Shown here: in pieces, positions 15,801 to 24,973 of the stretch
Layout: the number at the start of each line of letters is the position of its first letter
How positions within the stretch are numbered: the stretch's first letter is position 1
DNA from: Chitinophagaceae bacterium UBA2375
GTDB lineage: Bacteria; Bacteroidota; Bacteroidia; Chitinophagales; Chitinophagaceae
Assembly (NCBI GenBank): GCA_002343985.1
Contig: DDTB01000015.1
Location: 1-64,000 of the forward strand
Length of the DNA: 64,000 bases
Reading direction: 5' to 3'
Made by a program: the position numbers and the translations under genes
Notes under the pieces: model-generated
Database searches by the model: none
Seen by the model: the letters and a program-made list of their open reading frames with translations, nothing else
What the model was told of the DNA's origin: nothing

Positions 15801-18501
15801 ACAAATCATCCGGATCACCGGTGGTGGCACTGAAACCTTCGCGTACCTCGAGATCGACAAACCAAACGGGCAGGCTGTTCAGATCTCCAATACAGTTGGC
15901 AACCTCACAAACGTGAATGTCAACGGGGGCCTGGGCGGCAATTCCCTGCGGCTGACCAGCGGCGACCTCGACCTGAACGGCCGTTCGATGAACATCCGTT
16001 CATTCATCAGTGGCCAGCAAAATAATATCGGTATCGATGGAACTGCGGGTAACCTTACCCGTAATGTGATCAGCAGCGCCGGCACCGGCACTCTGTTTGT
16101 ATTTGGCAATGGTGGCCCGAGCCGCACCTTAAGCATCAACCGCATGTCGGCCAACGCTTCCTTATTGGTGCTAAGCCCTTCCGTAACCATGACCTTACAG
16201 GGTGACGCGCCCGGCGGCAACGGCGTAAATTTCGGCCCGAATTATACAACCATCAACGGGACACTACAGATTAATTCATTTGGCTTTGTTACAGGAAACG
16301 CGGCCACTTATGGTACAGGTTCATTCCTGGTATATAACGTGAACGGCACATTCGACAGGAATGTGGAATGGTGCTGTACATCAGGTGCCGGTTACCCATA
16401 CCATGTAACCGTGCAGAACAACACCTACCTGCAACTGAATACCCCCAGCATCAACGGAGATGCCGACAGGGCCATCGCGGGCAACCTGCGTATTGTGAAT
16501 GGATCTACATTATTGCTGAGCACCACGGCCAATAATACACTTACAGTTGGCCAGAACCTGCAACTCGAGGGTAACCTGATTTTGCCCACTGTTCCTAACG
16601 GCGATATATACATCGGGCAAAACTGGACGCGTACGGCCACAGGCGTGTTTACCCATAACGACCGCGCGGTGTTTTTCAATACATCCCAGAACTCCCTGAT
16701 CACCGCAAATAACGGTCAGTACTTCCCTTACTTGTACATAACAAAAAATAGTCTATCCAATACCGTTAGTTTGGCCGACAGCATCGCGATCGGCAAGGAA
16801 ATGTCGGTCATCACCGGTACGTTTGACCCAGTTAACCGGAACGCCACGCTTTTGTCGGACGCAACGGGTACGGCGGGTTTTGGACAGATGGGTTTGCAGG
16901 CTGATGTGGCTTATTCGGGTACGGGCCGCTTTATTGTGGAGCGGTATATCCCCACAGGTACAGGCCCCGGCCAACATGCCAAATCATGGCAGTTCCTGGC
17001 CGTTCCCACCAACGACGGACAAACGGTGAAGCAGGCCTGGCAGGAAGGGGCCGCCGTTGCCAACGGGAACCCCAAACCGGGTTATGGAACGATGATCACG
17101 GCCAATACGCCATCGGCGCTGGCATTGGGTTTCGATGCGGCTACGACGCTGGCATCGGGCCCGGGTATGAAAACATATAACCCGGCCACCAATGGGTGGA
17201 CGGGCATCGCCAGTACCAGCATACCCATTCATAACCCTAAGGGATACATGATTTTTGTAAGGGGCGACAGGTCTGTGACAGGCTTTACAGGCCCAACCAG
17301 CGTACCTGTTCCCACCAACCTCCGCACCAGGGGCAAACTTTTTGTGCCGGGATCAAACCCCGCGCCGGTGACAAATATCCCGGCGGGAAGTTTTGAGTCA
17401 ATCGGCAACCCGTATGCCAGCGCGATCGACTTTTTGAACATCAATAAACCCTCTGCGCCAGCGGTGGATGATGTGTTTTATGTTTGGGATCCATTGCTCC
17501 CGGGTGCCAACAACCTCAACCTCGGTGGGTACCAAACCATCAGCGCTTCGAACGGATATATTCCCAACCCGGGTGGAACGGCTAATTATTCTAACGCTTC
17601 CGCATACACGAAGATTCAATCGGGCCAGGCATTTCTGATGCATGCCACCGGTGCGGGCGGAAACGTATCGTTCTCCGAAGCCAGCAAGATTGCCGGTTCG
17701 CAGATGGTGTACCGCTCCACAGCCAGGATCTCGCCTTCGCCCGGCCGCCATTTCCTGCGCATCCAGTTGGGCAATATGGCATTGGGCGGAAGGGTTTCCG
17801 ACGCGGCCGTAGTGGCATTCGACAATGGATTTGGCAATGAGTACGACCATCATGATGCCCTCAAATTAGAGAATGGGGGAGAGAACCTGGGTTTGCGCAA
17901 TGGGGACCAATGGTTGGCTATTGAAGCCCGCAGGCCTGTGCAACGCCGCGATACCGTTTTCCTGCAAAGTTCCAACCTTCGCAGGCAGGCATACCAGTTC
18001 CGCTTCGGCCCCGAAAATATGCCGGCAGGTTTGCAGGCGTTTTTGACTGACCGTTACCTTGGTACAACTTCACCTATTAGCATGCAAGACAGTACGTATT
18101 ATGATTTCTTGGTCAATAATGAACCAGCTTCCGCAAATACCGATAGGTTTTACATCGTTTTCCATCGAAACGGCAGGCAGCCACAGGCATGGCCCCTGGC
18201 AGAAACGGGGAAAAAATCATCATTCCAGGCCCAAGTATCCGAAGGCTCGGTAACCGTATATCCCAACCCGGTAACCGGCCACAGGCTGGGAATTCAGTTC
18301 AGCGGAAAGCAGCCCGGCATGTATAAAGTGCAATTATTCAACGCATCCGGGTCAATTGTGCATGACCAGGCCCTGCCATTGCGCCAAACAGAAGAATACA
18401 GGGTGATACAACTCCCGCCATCCATCGCCTCGGGCATCTACCAGTTGCAACTAACCGGGCCATCGGGCGAGCAGCATTTGGTAAGGGTTTTACTGAATTA
18501 A
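12871..18501 (+). CDS. P2: giant T9SS-exported beta-helix protein (1876 aa)
   Basis: This is an exported surface or secreted protein. The signal peptide is at residues 1-30, cut ARA|Q. Next come a jelly-roll-like domain (about 31-265), an FnIII-like domain with TVTGLSPSTTYYFHVFEYN (about 264-390), and a long Asn/Thr/Gly-rich parallel beta-helix-like region (396-1290) that opens with SGNWNNTSTWESS. A Bacteroidota-type segment with RFIVERYIP and AKSWQFLAVP begins near 1345. The C-terminal sorting domain starts at VTVYPNP (1794). Unlike the other six giants it has no PKD-like repeat cassette, and its sorting domain is of a different lineage (ends RVLLN). No clear terminator was seen in 18502-18540. 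Function unknown. Confidence 0.88.
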   Translation: MSSRAAQKQPFRLIMSLLSIGMIMFGSARAQLILTNGAPSASINFANTMQTSVGSNPASAILGNGFEPNTVTNGRLNSNAWAFTGLSDGPLAYGGTRTTGDYARGAVAAAVTTGGIYAYRGAPASVANPTLMFQPAGSDFTPGTITLRILNSGTTIINQLALSYNIFVRNDQGYASSFNFSWSTDDNNYTDVPALNYSSIEVADGLGWVQVGTSPSRSTTLTGINVPPTTYIYLRWTIADVSGSGSRDELGLDDINVTATYTAPCTPPVTQAMVSSFANVGPYQMDVNFTRGNGTGGVLIVASTSATLSQQPVSGISYAANTNYGNGDPLGGGFVVYRAAAAGAGNPSTITVTGLSPSTTYYFHVFEYNITVPCYLTPGNSGNRTTGAGSSTLPTDYFRSRASGNWNNTSTWESSSDNITWNPATAKPTGSSSGIAIRTGHTVTITAPETARLLNINAGGTLTYANQAAGGYDLDIVDGPGDDLLISGTLELYGISPGVVAPVTVRVFSGGLVRVNNNVGGNNADDFAYGTQFFANTGAVYEWNTTATFQAAGRTYFVNAASTDVAVFRVTQTTTFDIGGSSPTVFNGRFEANANLNFTGTAIKTFRNGIIGTGTINQLAGSGEFQITSTYNNNANQLGGTGAINLTTGLRVVPGAFLFLVSNKTVNGSNFINEGTLYLQQDFVISGSTAFNSAANSTLVIQSTGGISTGASGNVQTGTRTFNANMTYLYNRNINQVTGSALPTTITGTLQIQNGGAGTTTTLTNTNTTVTTLRLVSGLFSVGVGQVLNIAPNGNVWGQGGNQSQIAGEGFINFTGAGTSNPSTAGHYLHNVSINNSIDFVGATANRTSITGTLEIRNGGFVSPGKAPFYSSTPASTLLYNCTCNYGAFEEWYPNTYGTDPGVPHHVTIASNSSLNFGTSNTPHEMRGDLTISSTSTFALSTVGGGDLYIKGNWNKTSGGVFTNNTRLVKFNGSSGTQIIRITGGGTETFAYLEIDKPNGQAVQISNTVGNLTNVNVNGGLGGNSLRLTSGDLDLNGRSMNIRSFISGQQNNIGIDGTAGNLTRNVISSAGTGTLFVFGNGGPSRTLSINRMSANASLLVLSPSVTMTLQGDAPGGNGVNFGPNYTTINGTLQINSFGFVTGNAATYGTGSFLVYNVNGTFDRNVEWCCTSGAGYPYHVTVQNNTYLQLNTPSINGDADRAIAGNLRIVNGSTLLLSTTANNTLTVGQNLQLEGNLILPTVPNGDIYIGQNWTRTATGVFTHNDRAVFFNTSQNSLITANNGQYFPYLYITKNSLSNTVSLADSIAIGKEMSVITGTFDPVNRNATLLSDATGTAGFGQMGLQADVAYSGTGRFIVERYIPTGTGPGQHAKSWQFLAVPTNDGQTVKQAWQEGAAVANGNPKPGYGTMITANTPSALALGFDAATTLASGPGMKTYNPATNGWTGIASTSIPIHNPKGYMIFVRGDRSVTGFTGPTSVPVPTNLRTRGKLFVPGSNPAPVTNIPAGSFESIGNPYASAIDFLNINKPSAPAVDDVFYVWDPLLPGANNLNLGGYQTISASNGYIPNPGGTANYSNASAYTKIQSGQAFLMHATGAGGNVSFSEASKIAGSQMVYRSTARISPSPGRHFLRIQLGNMALGGRVSDAAVVAFDNGFGNEYDHHDALKLENGGENLGLRNGDQWLAIEARRPVQRRDTVFLQSSNLRRQAYQFRFGPENMPAGLQAFLTDRYLGTTSPISMQDSTYYDFLVNNEPASANTDRFYIVFHRNGRQPQAWPLAETGKKSSFQAQVSEGSVTVYPNPVTGHRLGIQFSGKQPGMYKVQLFNASGSIVHDQALPLRQTEEYRVIQLPPSIASGIYQLQLTGPSGEQHLVRVLLN

Positions 18502-18541
18502 ATCAATACCAGGATCTGAAGAATTTAGGGCTAAATCAATG

Positions 18542-18571
18542 TTTTCGTACTGTGAAAAACCTATATATTTG
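18542..18571 (+). promoter_or_regulatory. promoter for P3
   Basis: A perfect -7 element, TATATTTG (18564-18571), is present. The -33 match is weak (TTTTCG near 18542). The leader would be about 140 bases if P3 starts at 18715. Confidence 0.5.
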
Positions 18572-18714
18572 CAGCCATTTCTCCGAGACCTACAAAAACA
18601 CCGTTCCTCCAATCATTTCATGATTAGATAATCAACGGAATTTATTTTCAGCGGCATGTTATCAGATTTTTGTGCTGTTATCTGTCGCATGTTTGACCTG
18701 TCTGCATCAACAGG

Positions 18715-21700
18715 ATGGGTAAAGTATATCATAACCAACAAAGAAAATTTAATACCAGTTATATGATCCTTTCGACACCAAAACAAAAAGTCAGTCTTAG
18801 TACTACTTTTCATGGGATGATGCGTAAAATGAAAACGCTATCCCTGTTGCCGGTCTTTGCATTTTTCCTGTTACTGATTGCATCATTGCAAATGCAGGCT
18901 CAAACAAATCCCGCAACGGGAAGCCTTCCATTTTCATACACTGGTGCGAGCAGTTTGCCTTCTAACATAGCTATCCATAGGTTTGGTACAACTGCCGGAT
19001 CAATCCCTACTACACGTACCACCAACAATGGTACCGGTGATTTACCGGTAGCTGGTACTAATACTTCCGGTGGTTATATTTTAGAAGGTACCAATGGGGC
19101 AAATGGTATATCCATGCTGGCTTCCGGTTCACAGGCTGCAGGTGCCATTGTGGTTGAAATTTCCACCTTGGGCCGCGAAGACATTACCGTTGCCTGGGCT
19201 GCATGGACTGTGCTGGATCAGGCATCATATACAAATTCAATCGCCTTGCAATATCGCGTTGGGGATTCTGGTACCTGGATCAATGTGGATGACCCTTCAT
19301 CTTCAGTTTACAGTACTTCTACTACAGGCAGGAGTAATGCGGTAAGTTATTCTCAGAACCTGCCTGCCGCTGCAGACGATAAGGCTATTGTACAGGTTCG
19401 TTGGGTGTATTGGAGTTCTGCAGGAAGTTCCGGATCCAGGGACCGTTTGGCTATTGATGAGATCAGTATTTCTGGTTCACTATTGCCAACTACGCCAACT
19501 GTAACCACCACTCCGGCTTCATCCATCACCGACCAAACTGCATCTTCAGGTGGTAATGTCACCAACGATGGAGGGTCTGCCGTAACTGCCCGCGGGCTCG
19601 CTTATGGCACTTCGGTGAACCCTGATATTAATGGTACCATCACTTCAGATGGCTCAGGTACAGGAAGTTTTACCAGCAACATCAGCAGCCTGTCTGTAAA
19701 TACACAATACTATTACCGTGCTTACGCTACCAATGCTCAGGGCACTTCATACGGATCAGAATTGAATTTCTTTACCCTTGCCCTTGTTCCGGGTGTGCCT
19801 ACCGTAAACAACGCCACAGTAAGCAGCCTCGATGTAACGGTAACGCCTAACGGCAATCCTTCAAACACCACATTTGCCATCCAGGAAACCGGGTCAGGCT
19901 TGTATGTACAATCGAACGGTTCACTTGGCGCTTCAGCGGCCTGGCAAACGGCTTCAGCCTGGGGAACGGTAACCGTGACTGGTTTGAGTGATAATACTTC
20001 TTACACATTCCAGGTGAAAGCGCGTAACGGCGATAATGTAGAAACCGCTTTCGGCAGCACTGCCGGCGGCACCACATTGCCCAACAGCGCGCCACAATTA
20101 TCTGCAGATAACCTGAATGGTTTTGGTTCAGTTTGTATCAATACTACAACAAGCGCAAATACCTTCACCATCACGGGCTCAAACCTTACAACCGCTGATG
20201 TCAGCGTTGGCCCATTGAGTGGATATAGTTTCTCAACAGATGGTAATAGCTATTCATCATCACTGAATATTTCGCAAGCCGGTGGCAGCTTCTCTCAATT
20301 GATTTATGTGACTTTTGCACCTACGGCCGTTCAATCATACGATGGCAATATCCCTGTTTCCGGTGGAGGTGCGGGAAGCATCAATGTAGCCGCTACAGGT
20401 TCTGGTGTCAATACGCCTGTTTCAGTTAATACCAACGCTGCCGGAAGCATCGGCATTTTCGGAGCAACCCTCAATGGCAGCCTCACCGAAGGTTGTTCAT
20501 CGGTAAGCGCGTATGGCTTTGAATACAGCACCACTTCAAACTTCAGCAATGGCACGGGCATCAATGTGCCATCATCTAATATTTCCGGCGGCGCCTTTTC
20601 CGCTGTGTTGAGCGGTCTCGAAGCCAATACCACTTATTATGTAAAAGCATGGGCCACCGATAATGCTGGTACGGTTTACGCCACACAGCAAAGCTTCACC
20701 ACATTGCAGCTCGACGCGCCCGTTGCCACTGCCGCCACAGCCATTACATCCGGTAGCTTCACGGCCAACTGGGATGCGGTAACAGGGGCCACAGGTTACA
20801 GGCTTGATGTGAGCACATCTTCAAACTTTACCAGCAGCAATGCCACCGACCTCTTTTTCTCAGAATATGTAGAAGGTTCGGGTAATAACAAATACATTGA
20901 AATCTATAATGGAACCGGCGCTTCGGTTGACCTGTCTGACTACAGGCTGCGCTTGTATGCTAATGGTTCATCCAGCCCGTCGAATGATGTACAGTTAAGC
21001 GGTACTCTGGCAAATGGCGCTACGGTTGTTTACCGCAACAGCTCTGCAACCATCTATGGTGGTACATCCATCAGCAACTCTGCGGTGAATTTCACCGGTG
21101 ATGACGCTATTACATTGTTTAAAATTTCCAGCAACAGCAATGTAGATATTTTTGGTTCGATTGGATTTGACCCGGGATCATCCTGGACCGGCGCTGGTGG
21201 ATTCACTACTGCCGACAGGACATTGGTCCGCGTATCTACGGTGTCTGGAGGATTAACCAGCAACCCGGCAACATCGTTCCCAACCTTAACCACCGAATGG
21301 GTTCAATTTAACCAGGATGTGGTGAGCAACCTGGGAAGCCACACGTATAACGTAAGCAACCCTTCCTTTGTACCAGGTTATAACAACCTTGCGGTAGCAG
21401 GTACATCACAGGTTGTATCAGGCCTGGCGCCCGGAACCGATTATTATTATCGCGTTCGCGCCACCAGCACCAACAGCACCTCCGCGAATTCAAACGTGAT
21501 CAGTACAGCTACCTGCACCGATCTGCCGGTGAGCGTAAGCATCTCAGCGGATCCGGGTAATGTGGTTTGTATTGGAACTTCAGTGACATTTACCGCCACA
21601 CCGGTTAATGGCGGCACTTCACCCACTTACCAGTGGTACAATGGCGCCAACCCCATCAATGGGGAAACAAACGCCACATACACCAGCAACAGCCTTGTGG

Positions 21701-24657
21701 ATGGTGATGCCATCAGCGTGCAGTTGACTTCCAGTGAAACATGTGTAACAGGAAACCCTGCTACATCAAATACCATTACGATGACCATCAACCCGCTGCC
21801 AACTGTGAGCTTCAGCGGACTGCCTGCTTCAGCATGTGTGTCGGGCGTACCCGTTACACTGACAGGTTCTCCTGCCGGAGGCACATTCAGCGGTACAGGC
21901 ATCAGCGGAAATACATTCGATCCTTCCGTGGCAGGTGTGGGCGGACCTCATACAATTACATATACCTATACTAACGAGAACGGTTGTACGAACAGCAGCA
22001 CGCAACAAGTGACTGTTACTTCCAGCCAGTCTGTAGGATGGGGCAACCTGCAATGGCCACCGAATGGCACGATCTGCGAAACCGGGTCATTCACTGCTTA
22101 TGGCCAGGTATATGCAGCCGGCATCACGGAGGCTCCCGGACAAGGCGCAGGTATCACCGTGGAATTGGGATACAGCAATACCAACAGCAATCCAAATACA
22201 TGGACCAACTGGCAGTCTACAACCTTTAATGTGCAGTCAGGCAATAACGATGAATACACATCAACCCTGCAAAACCTGGCGCCGGGTGTGTACTATTACA
22301 CTTTCCGTTATTCGCTGAACGGATGCGGTTACAGCTATGGCGGATATAGTTCGGGCGGTGGTAATTTCTGGGATGGTACCAATTTTGTGAGCGGCGTCCT
22401 GACCGTTACGGCCGGCACACAAGTGAGCGTGTCCATCGCGGCTAATCCTGGCAATACCATTTGTACAGGCACAAGTGTTACATTCACAGCTACGCCAACC
22501 AATGGCGGCAACCCAACTTACCAGTGGTATAACGGTTCGAACCCCATCAGTGGCGCAACCACTGACACTTACACCAGTTCAACACTCGCCAACGGCGACG
22601 CGATCAGCGTACAGATGACTTCCGATATCACTGGTTGCGTGGTAAACAACCCGGCTACTTCAAACGTCATCAACATGACGGTGAACCAACCGGTGGCTGT
22701 TCCAGGCGCGATCAGCGGGCCATTGGATGTTTGTATTCATGTGAACACCAATGTTCCGATTACTTATTCTATAGATGCCGTTCAGGATGCGGCTTCTTAT
22801 CAATGGTCTGTTCCCCCGGGCGCAACCATCCAGAGTGGCCAGGGAACCACCAGTATTGATGTGTTGATTGACGCAAGTTTCGCGCAAACCAACCAGCAAT
22901 TTAAAGTTCGTTCGGTTTCTGCCGAAGGTTGTATCAGTGCGAGCAGCAACCTGGTGGTAACAAAAACAATCCCGGCAATCCCGGCAGCCATCAATGGACC
23001 AACAGATGCTTGTCCGTTTGTAGGCCAGCCTGCTACCGCAACTTATTCAGTAGCGCCAGTTGCCGGAGCAACATCTTACACATGGACTGTTCAGGGTACT
23101 GGTATCAGCCTCGTGAGCGGACAAGGTAGCACCAGTGTTGAAGTCAGTTTCGCGACAACGTTCACAACGGGCAGCGTTCGCGTAACGGCTAACTCAAATT
23201 GCGGCAGCCGTTCACCAAGGTCATTGAGTGTGAGCAGGCAGATCCCAGTTGCACCTGTAGCCATTAGTGGACAAACGAACGTTTGTTCGTTTATTGGAAC
23301 AAATACACCGGTAACGTATACCATTGATCCGGTTCCGAATGCTACATCCTATACTTGGACGGCCCCAGCCAATGCCACGATTGTAAGCGGTCAGGGTACC
23401 ACCAGTGTGGATGTAACATTCCAAAATGGATTTGTAACCAGTGTGCTGAAAGTGAAATCTGTATCAAACTGTTTCAGCAGCGGCGACCGCCAGTTGACAT
23501 TAACTGCAGCTTCGACCAGCACCCCCGGCGCGATTACCGGCCCGAATAATGCTTGCGTATTCATCGGTACATCAAACGAAGCCACATACAGCATCCGCAA
23601 AGTTGGAAGTGCCGTGAGCTATAACTGGATTGTACCAACAGGCGCTACCATCACCAGCCATCCGGCAGGTTTGGGCGTGAACGATACCATTATCACAGTA
23701 GCATTTGATAATAGTTTTGTTTCCGGAACAAATATTTCGGTTCAGGCTGTTAACTGTAATACCAGCTCGCCGAGGAATATCACCGTGTACCGTAATACCG
23801 CGTCTACGCCCGGTTTGATCAGCGGCCCTGTGAATGTGTGTGAATTCATGCAATCAACATCAAACCCATCAGGGAATATTGCTACCTACAGTGTCCGTAA
23901 AGTGGCCAACGCTTTGTCGTACACATGGACGGCTCCTAACAATGCTACCATTGTAGGCCATCCGGCCGGTACAGGCGTGAATGATACAATTGTTGAAGTG
24001 GTTTTCAACAGCAGCTTTACCAGTGGCAGCCTGCAGGTGAGCGCGTCGAATGGTTGTGGCAGCAGCGCTAACCGCAGCCTGTCCTTAACCCGCCTGAACC
24101 CGGCAACACCAGGTGGTATTGATATTGTACAAACAGATCTTTGCCCCAACAGGGTGTATACATATTCAGTCGCGAATATGCCATCTAACGCCACATCCAT
24201 TAACTGGACTGTACCGGCTGGAGGAACAATCACTGCCGGACAGGGTACAACCAGCATTACGGTTTCATATACAAGCGGCGCGATCAGCGGGGCGGTCACC
24301 GCTCAATCCTTGAACAATTGCGGCAACAGCAGCATCCGTTCCATTTCGGTGAAACTGGCTGCATGCCCGGAAGGTTCATTCGGCAAAGTGAACCCAATCA
24401 TGCAAACAGATCCCGGATTAAACGTCCAGGTTTACCCGAACCCAAGCGCTGACCAGTTTACGGTCCAGCTTTCAGGAGCCAAAGCCGACCTGGCTGCCAC
24501 TGTGCGCGTACTTGACCTGCAGGGCAGGGAATTGTTGCGCCGCAGCATGATGGCCGGCAGCATCAGTAACCTCGGCGCGGAACTGAAAACCGGCATGTAC
24601 ATCCTGGAAATCAGGCAGGGCAACGAAAGCCGCAGGGTGCAGATCATCAAAAACTGA
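18715..24657 (+). CDS. P3: giant T9SS-exported FnIII/Ig/lamin-tail protein (1980 aa)
   Basis: The signal peptide core is at residues 41-58, cut MQA|Q after 62. The N-tail is long, so M17 (18763) or M35/M36 (18817/18820) may be the real start. Parts in order: jelly-roll-like domain (63-260), several FnIII or FnIII-like domains, one choice-of-anchor-like domain, and an FnIII domain interrupted by a lamin-tail-like domain (about 711-877, starting FFSEYVEGSGNNKYIEIYN). Two Ig domains (YQWYNGxNPI) flank a carbohydrate-binding-like module (GWGNLQWPPNGTI). Six PKD-like repeats and a T9SS type A domain (VYPNPSADQF) follow. The repeat order matches P4 and P7 unit by unit. An adhesive or structural role at the cell surface is inferred. 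Confidence 0.9.
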   Translation: MGKVYHNQQRKFNTSYMILSTPKQKVSLSTTFHGMMRKMKTLSLLPVFAFFLLLIASLQMQAQTNPATGSLPFSYTGASSLPSNIAIHRFGTTAGSIPTTRTTNNGTGDLPVAGTNTSGGYILEGTNGANGISMLASGSQAAGAIVVEISTLGREDITVAWAAWTVLDQASYTNSIALQYRVGDSGTWINVDDPSSSVYSTSTTGRSNAVSYSQNLPAAADDKAIVQVRWVYWSSAGSSGSRDRLAIDEISISGSLLPTTPTVTTTPASSITDQTASSGGNVTNDGGSAVTARGLAYGTSVNPDINGTITSDGSGTGSFTSNISSLSVNTQYYYRAYATNAQGTSYGSELNFFTLALVPGVPTVNNATVSSLDVTVTPNGNPSNTTFAIQETGSGLYVQSNGSLGASAAWQTASAWGTVTVTGLSDNTSYTFQVKARNGDNVETAFGSTAGGTTLPNSAPQLSADNLNGFGSVCINTTTSANTFTITGSNLTTADVSVGPLSGYSFSTDGNSYSSSLNISQAGGSFSQLIYVTFAPTAVQSYDGNIPVSGGGAGSINVAATGSGVNTPVSVNTNAAGSIGIFGATLNGSLTEGCSSVSAYGFEYSTTSNFSNGTGINVPSSNISGGAFSAVLSGLEANTTYYVKAWATDNAGTVYATQQSFTTLQLDAPVATAATAITSGSFTANWDAVTGATGYRLDVSTSSNFTSSNATDLFFSEYVEGSGNNKYIEIYNGTGASVDLSDYRLRLYANGSSSPSNDVQLSGTLANGATVVYRNSSATIYGGTSISNSAVNFTGDDAITLFKISSNSNVDIFGSIGFDPGSSWTGAGGFTTADRTLVRVSTVSGGLTSNPATSFPTLTTEWVQFNQDVVSNLGSHTYNVSNPSFVPGYNNLAVAGTSQVVSGLAPGTDYYYRVRATSTNSTSANSNVISTATCTDLPVSVSISADPGNVVCIGTSVTFTATPVNGGTSPTYQWYNGANPINGETNATYTSNSLVDGDAISVQLTSSETCVTGNPATSNTITMTINPLPTVSFSGLPASACVSGVPVTLTGSPAGGTFSGTGISGNTFDPSVAGVGGPHTITYTYTNENGCTNSSTQQVTVTSSQSVGWGNLQWPPNGTICETGSFTAYGQVYAAGITEAPGQGAGITVELGYSNTNSNPNTWTNWQSTTFNVQSGNNDEYTSTLQNLAPGVYYYTFRYSLNGCGYSYGGYSSGGGNFWDGTNFVSGVLTVTAGTQVSVSIAANPGNTICTGTSVTFTATPTNGGNPTYQWYNGSNPISGATTDTYTSSTLANGDAISVQMTSDITGCVVNNPATSNVINMTVNQPVAVPGAISGPLDVCIHVNTNVPITYSIDAVQDAASYQWSVPPGATIQSGQGTTSIDVLIDASFAQTNQQFKVRSVSAEGCISASSNLVVTKTIPAIPAAINGPTDACPFVGQPATATYSVAPVAGATSYTWTVQGTGISLVSGQGSTSVEVSFATTFTTGSVRVTANSNCGSRSPRSLSVSRQIPVAPVAISGQTNVCSFIGTNTPVTYTIDPVPNATSYTWTAPANATIVSGQGTTSVDVTFQNGFVTSVLKVKSVSNCFSSGDRQLTLTAASTSTPGAITGPNNACVFIGTSNEATYSIRKVGSAVSYNWIVPTGATITSHPAGLGVNDTIITVAFDNSFVSGTNISVQAVNCNTSSPRNITVYRNTASTPGLISGPVNVCEFMQSTSNPSGNIATYSVRKVANALSYTWTAPNNATIVGHPAGTGVNDTIVEVVFNSSFTSGSLQVSASNGCGSSANRSLSLTRLNPATPGGIDIVQTDLCPNRVYTYSVANMPSNATSINWTVPAGGTITAGQGTTSITVSYTSGAISGAVTAQSLNNCGNSSIRSISVKLAACPEGSFGKVNPIMQTDPGLNVQVYPNPSADQFTVQLSGAKADLAATVRVLDLQGRELLRRSMMAGSISNLGAELKTGMYILEIRQGNESRRVQIIKN
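20845..21345 (+). other. lamin-tail-like domain nested in a FnIII domain of P3
   Basis: The host FnIII domain starts with TANWDAVTGATGYRLDVSTS and resumes at FVPGYNNL through YYYRVRATS. In ordinary Bacteroidota FnIII domains these two parts are adjacent. The inserted piece has the lamin-tail pattern: E-x-V/Y-E-G, NKYIEIYNGTG, VDLSDYRLRLY. Confidence 0.75.
22696..24369 (+). repeat. P3 PKD-like repeat array (6 units)
   Basis: Six units begin at PGAISGPLDVC, PAAINGPTDAC, VAISGQTNVC, PGAITGPNNAC, PGLISGPVNVC and the divergent GGIDIVQTDLCPNRVYTYS. Each unit has its closest relative at the same position in P4. Confidence 0.88.
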
Positions 24658-24678
24658 TCAAAATCATTATAACCTTTG

Positions 24679-24705
24679 AGCCCCCCGTTTCCGGGGGGCT
24701 TTTTT
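24679..24705 (+). terminator. intrinsic terminator of P3
   Basis: A 9-bp stem AGCCCCCCG/CGGGGGGCT with a TTTC loop is followed by a T run. In the rest of the 316-base spacer to P4 only a weak TATCTTTA box (24757-24764) was noticed as a possible -7 element. Confidence 0.9.
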
Positions 24706-24973
24706 ATGGGGGTTTGGATGGGGAAAAGTTATCCCGTCATATCTGATAAATATATATATCTTTATTATGTAGCAGGATCTGAAGTCAATACCATTCAATA
24801 AAAGAAAACGTACCAAAACCGACCCTCGCTCTTTCGCCCTTCCATGTTAACCTGCCAAAACACCAGTCATTACAGGCCGGTGATGAGTAAATATCTTCCC
24901 CGTAACAATATCAGGCAAGATTATTCGTTTTTCCCGGTTGATGAAGTTTGTATCACCCGTTTAACCAACCATT

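Noticed and set aside
23273..23292. Perfect palindrome AAACGAAC-GTTT-GTTCGTTT within P3
   Set aside because: It encodes the conserved repeat motif QTNVCSF. The P4 copy is imperfect while the protein is kept, so selection on DNA structure is not needed to explain it.
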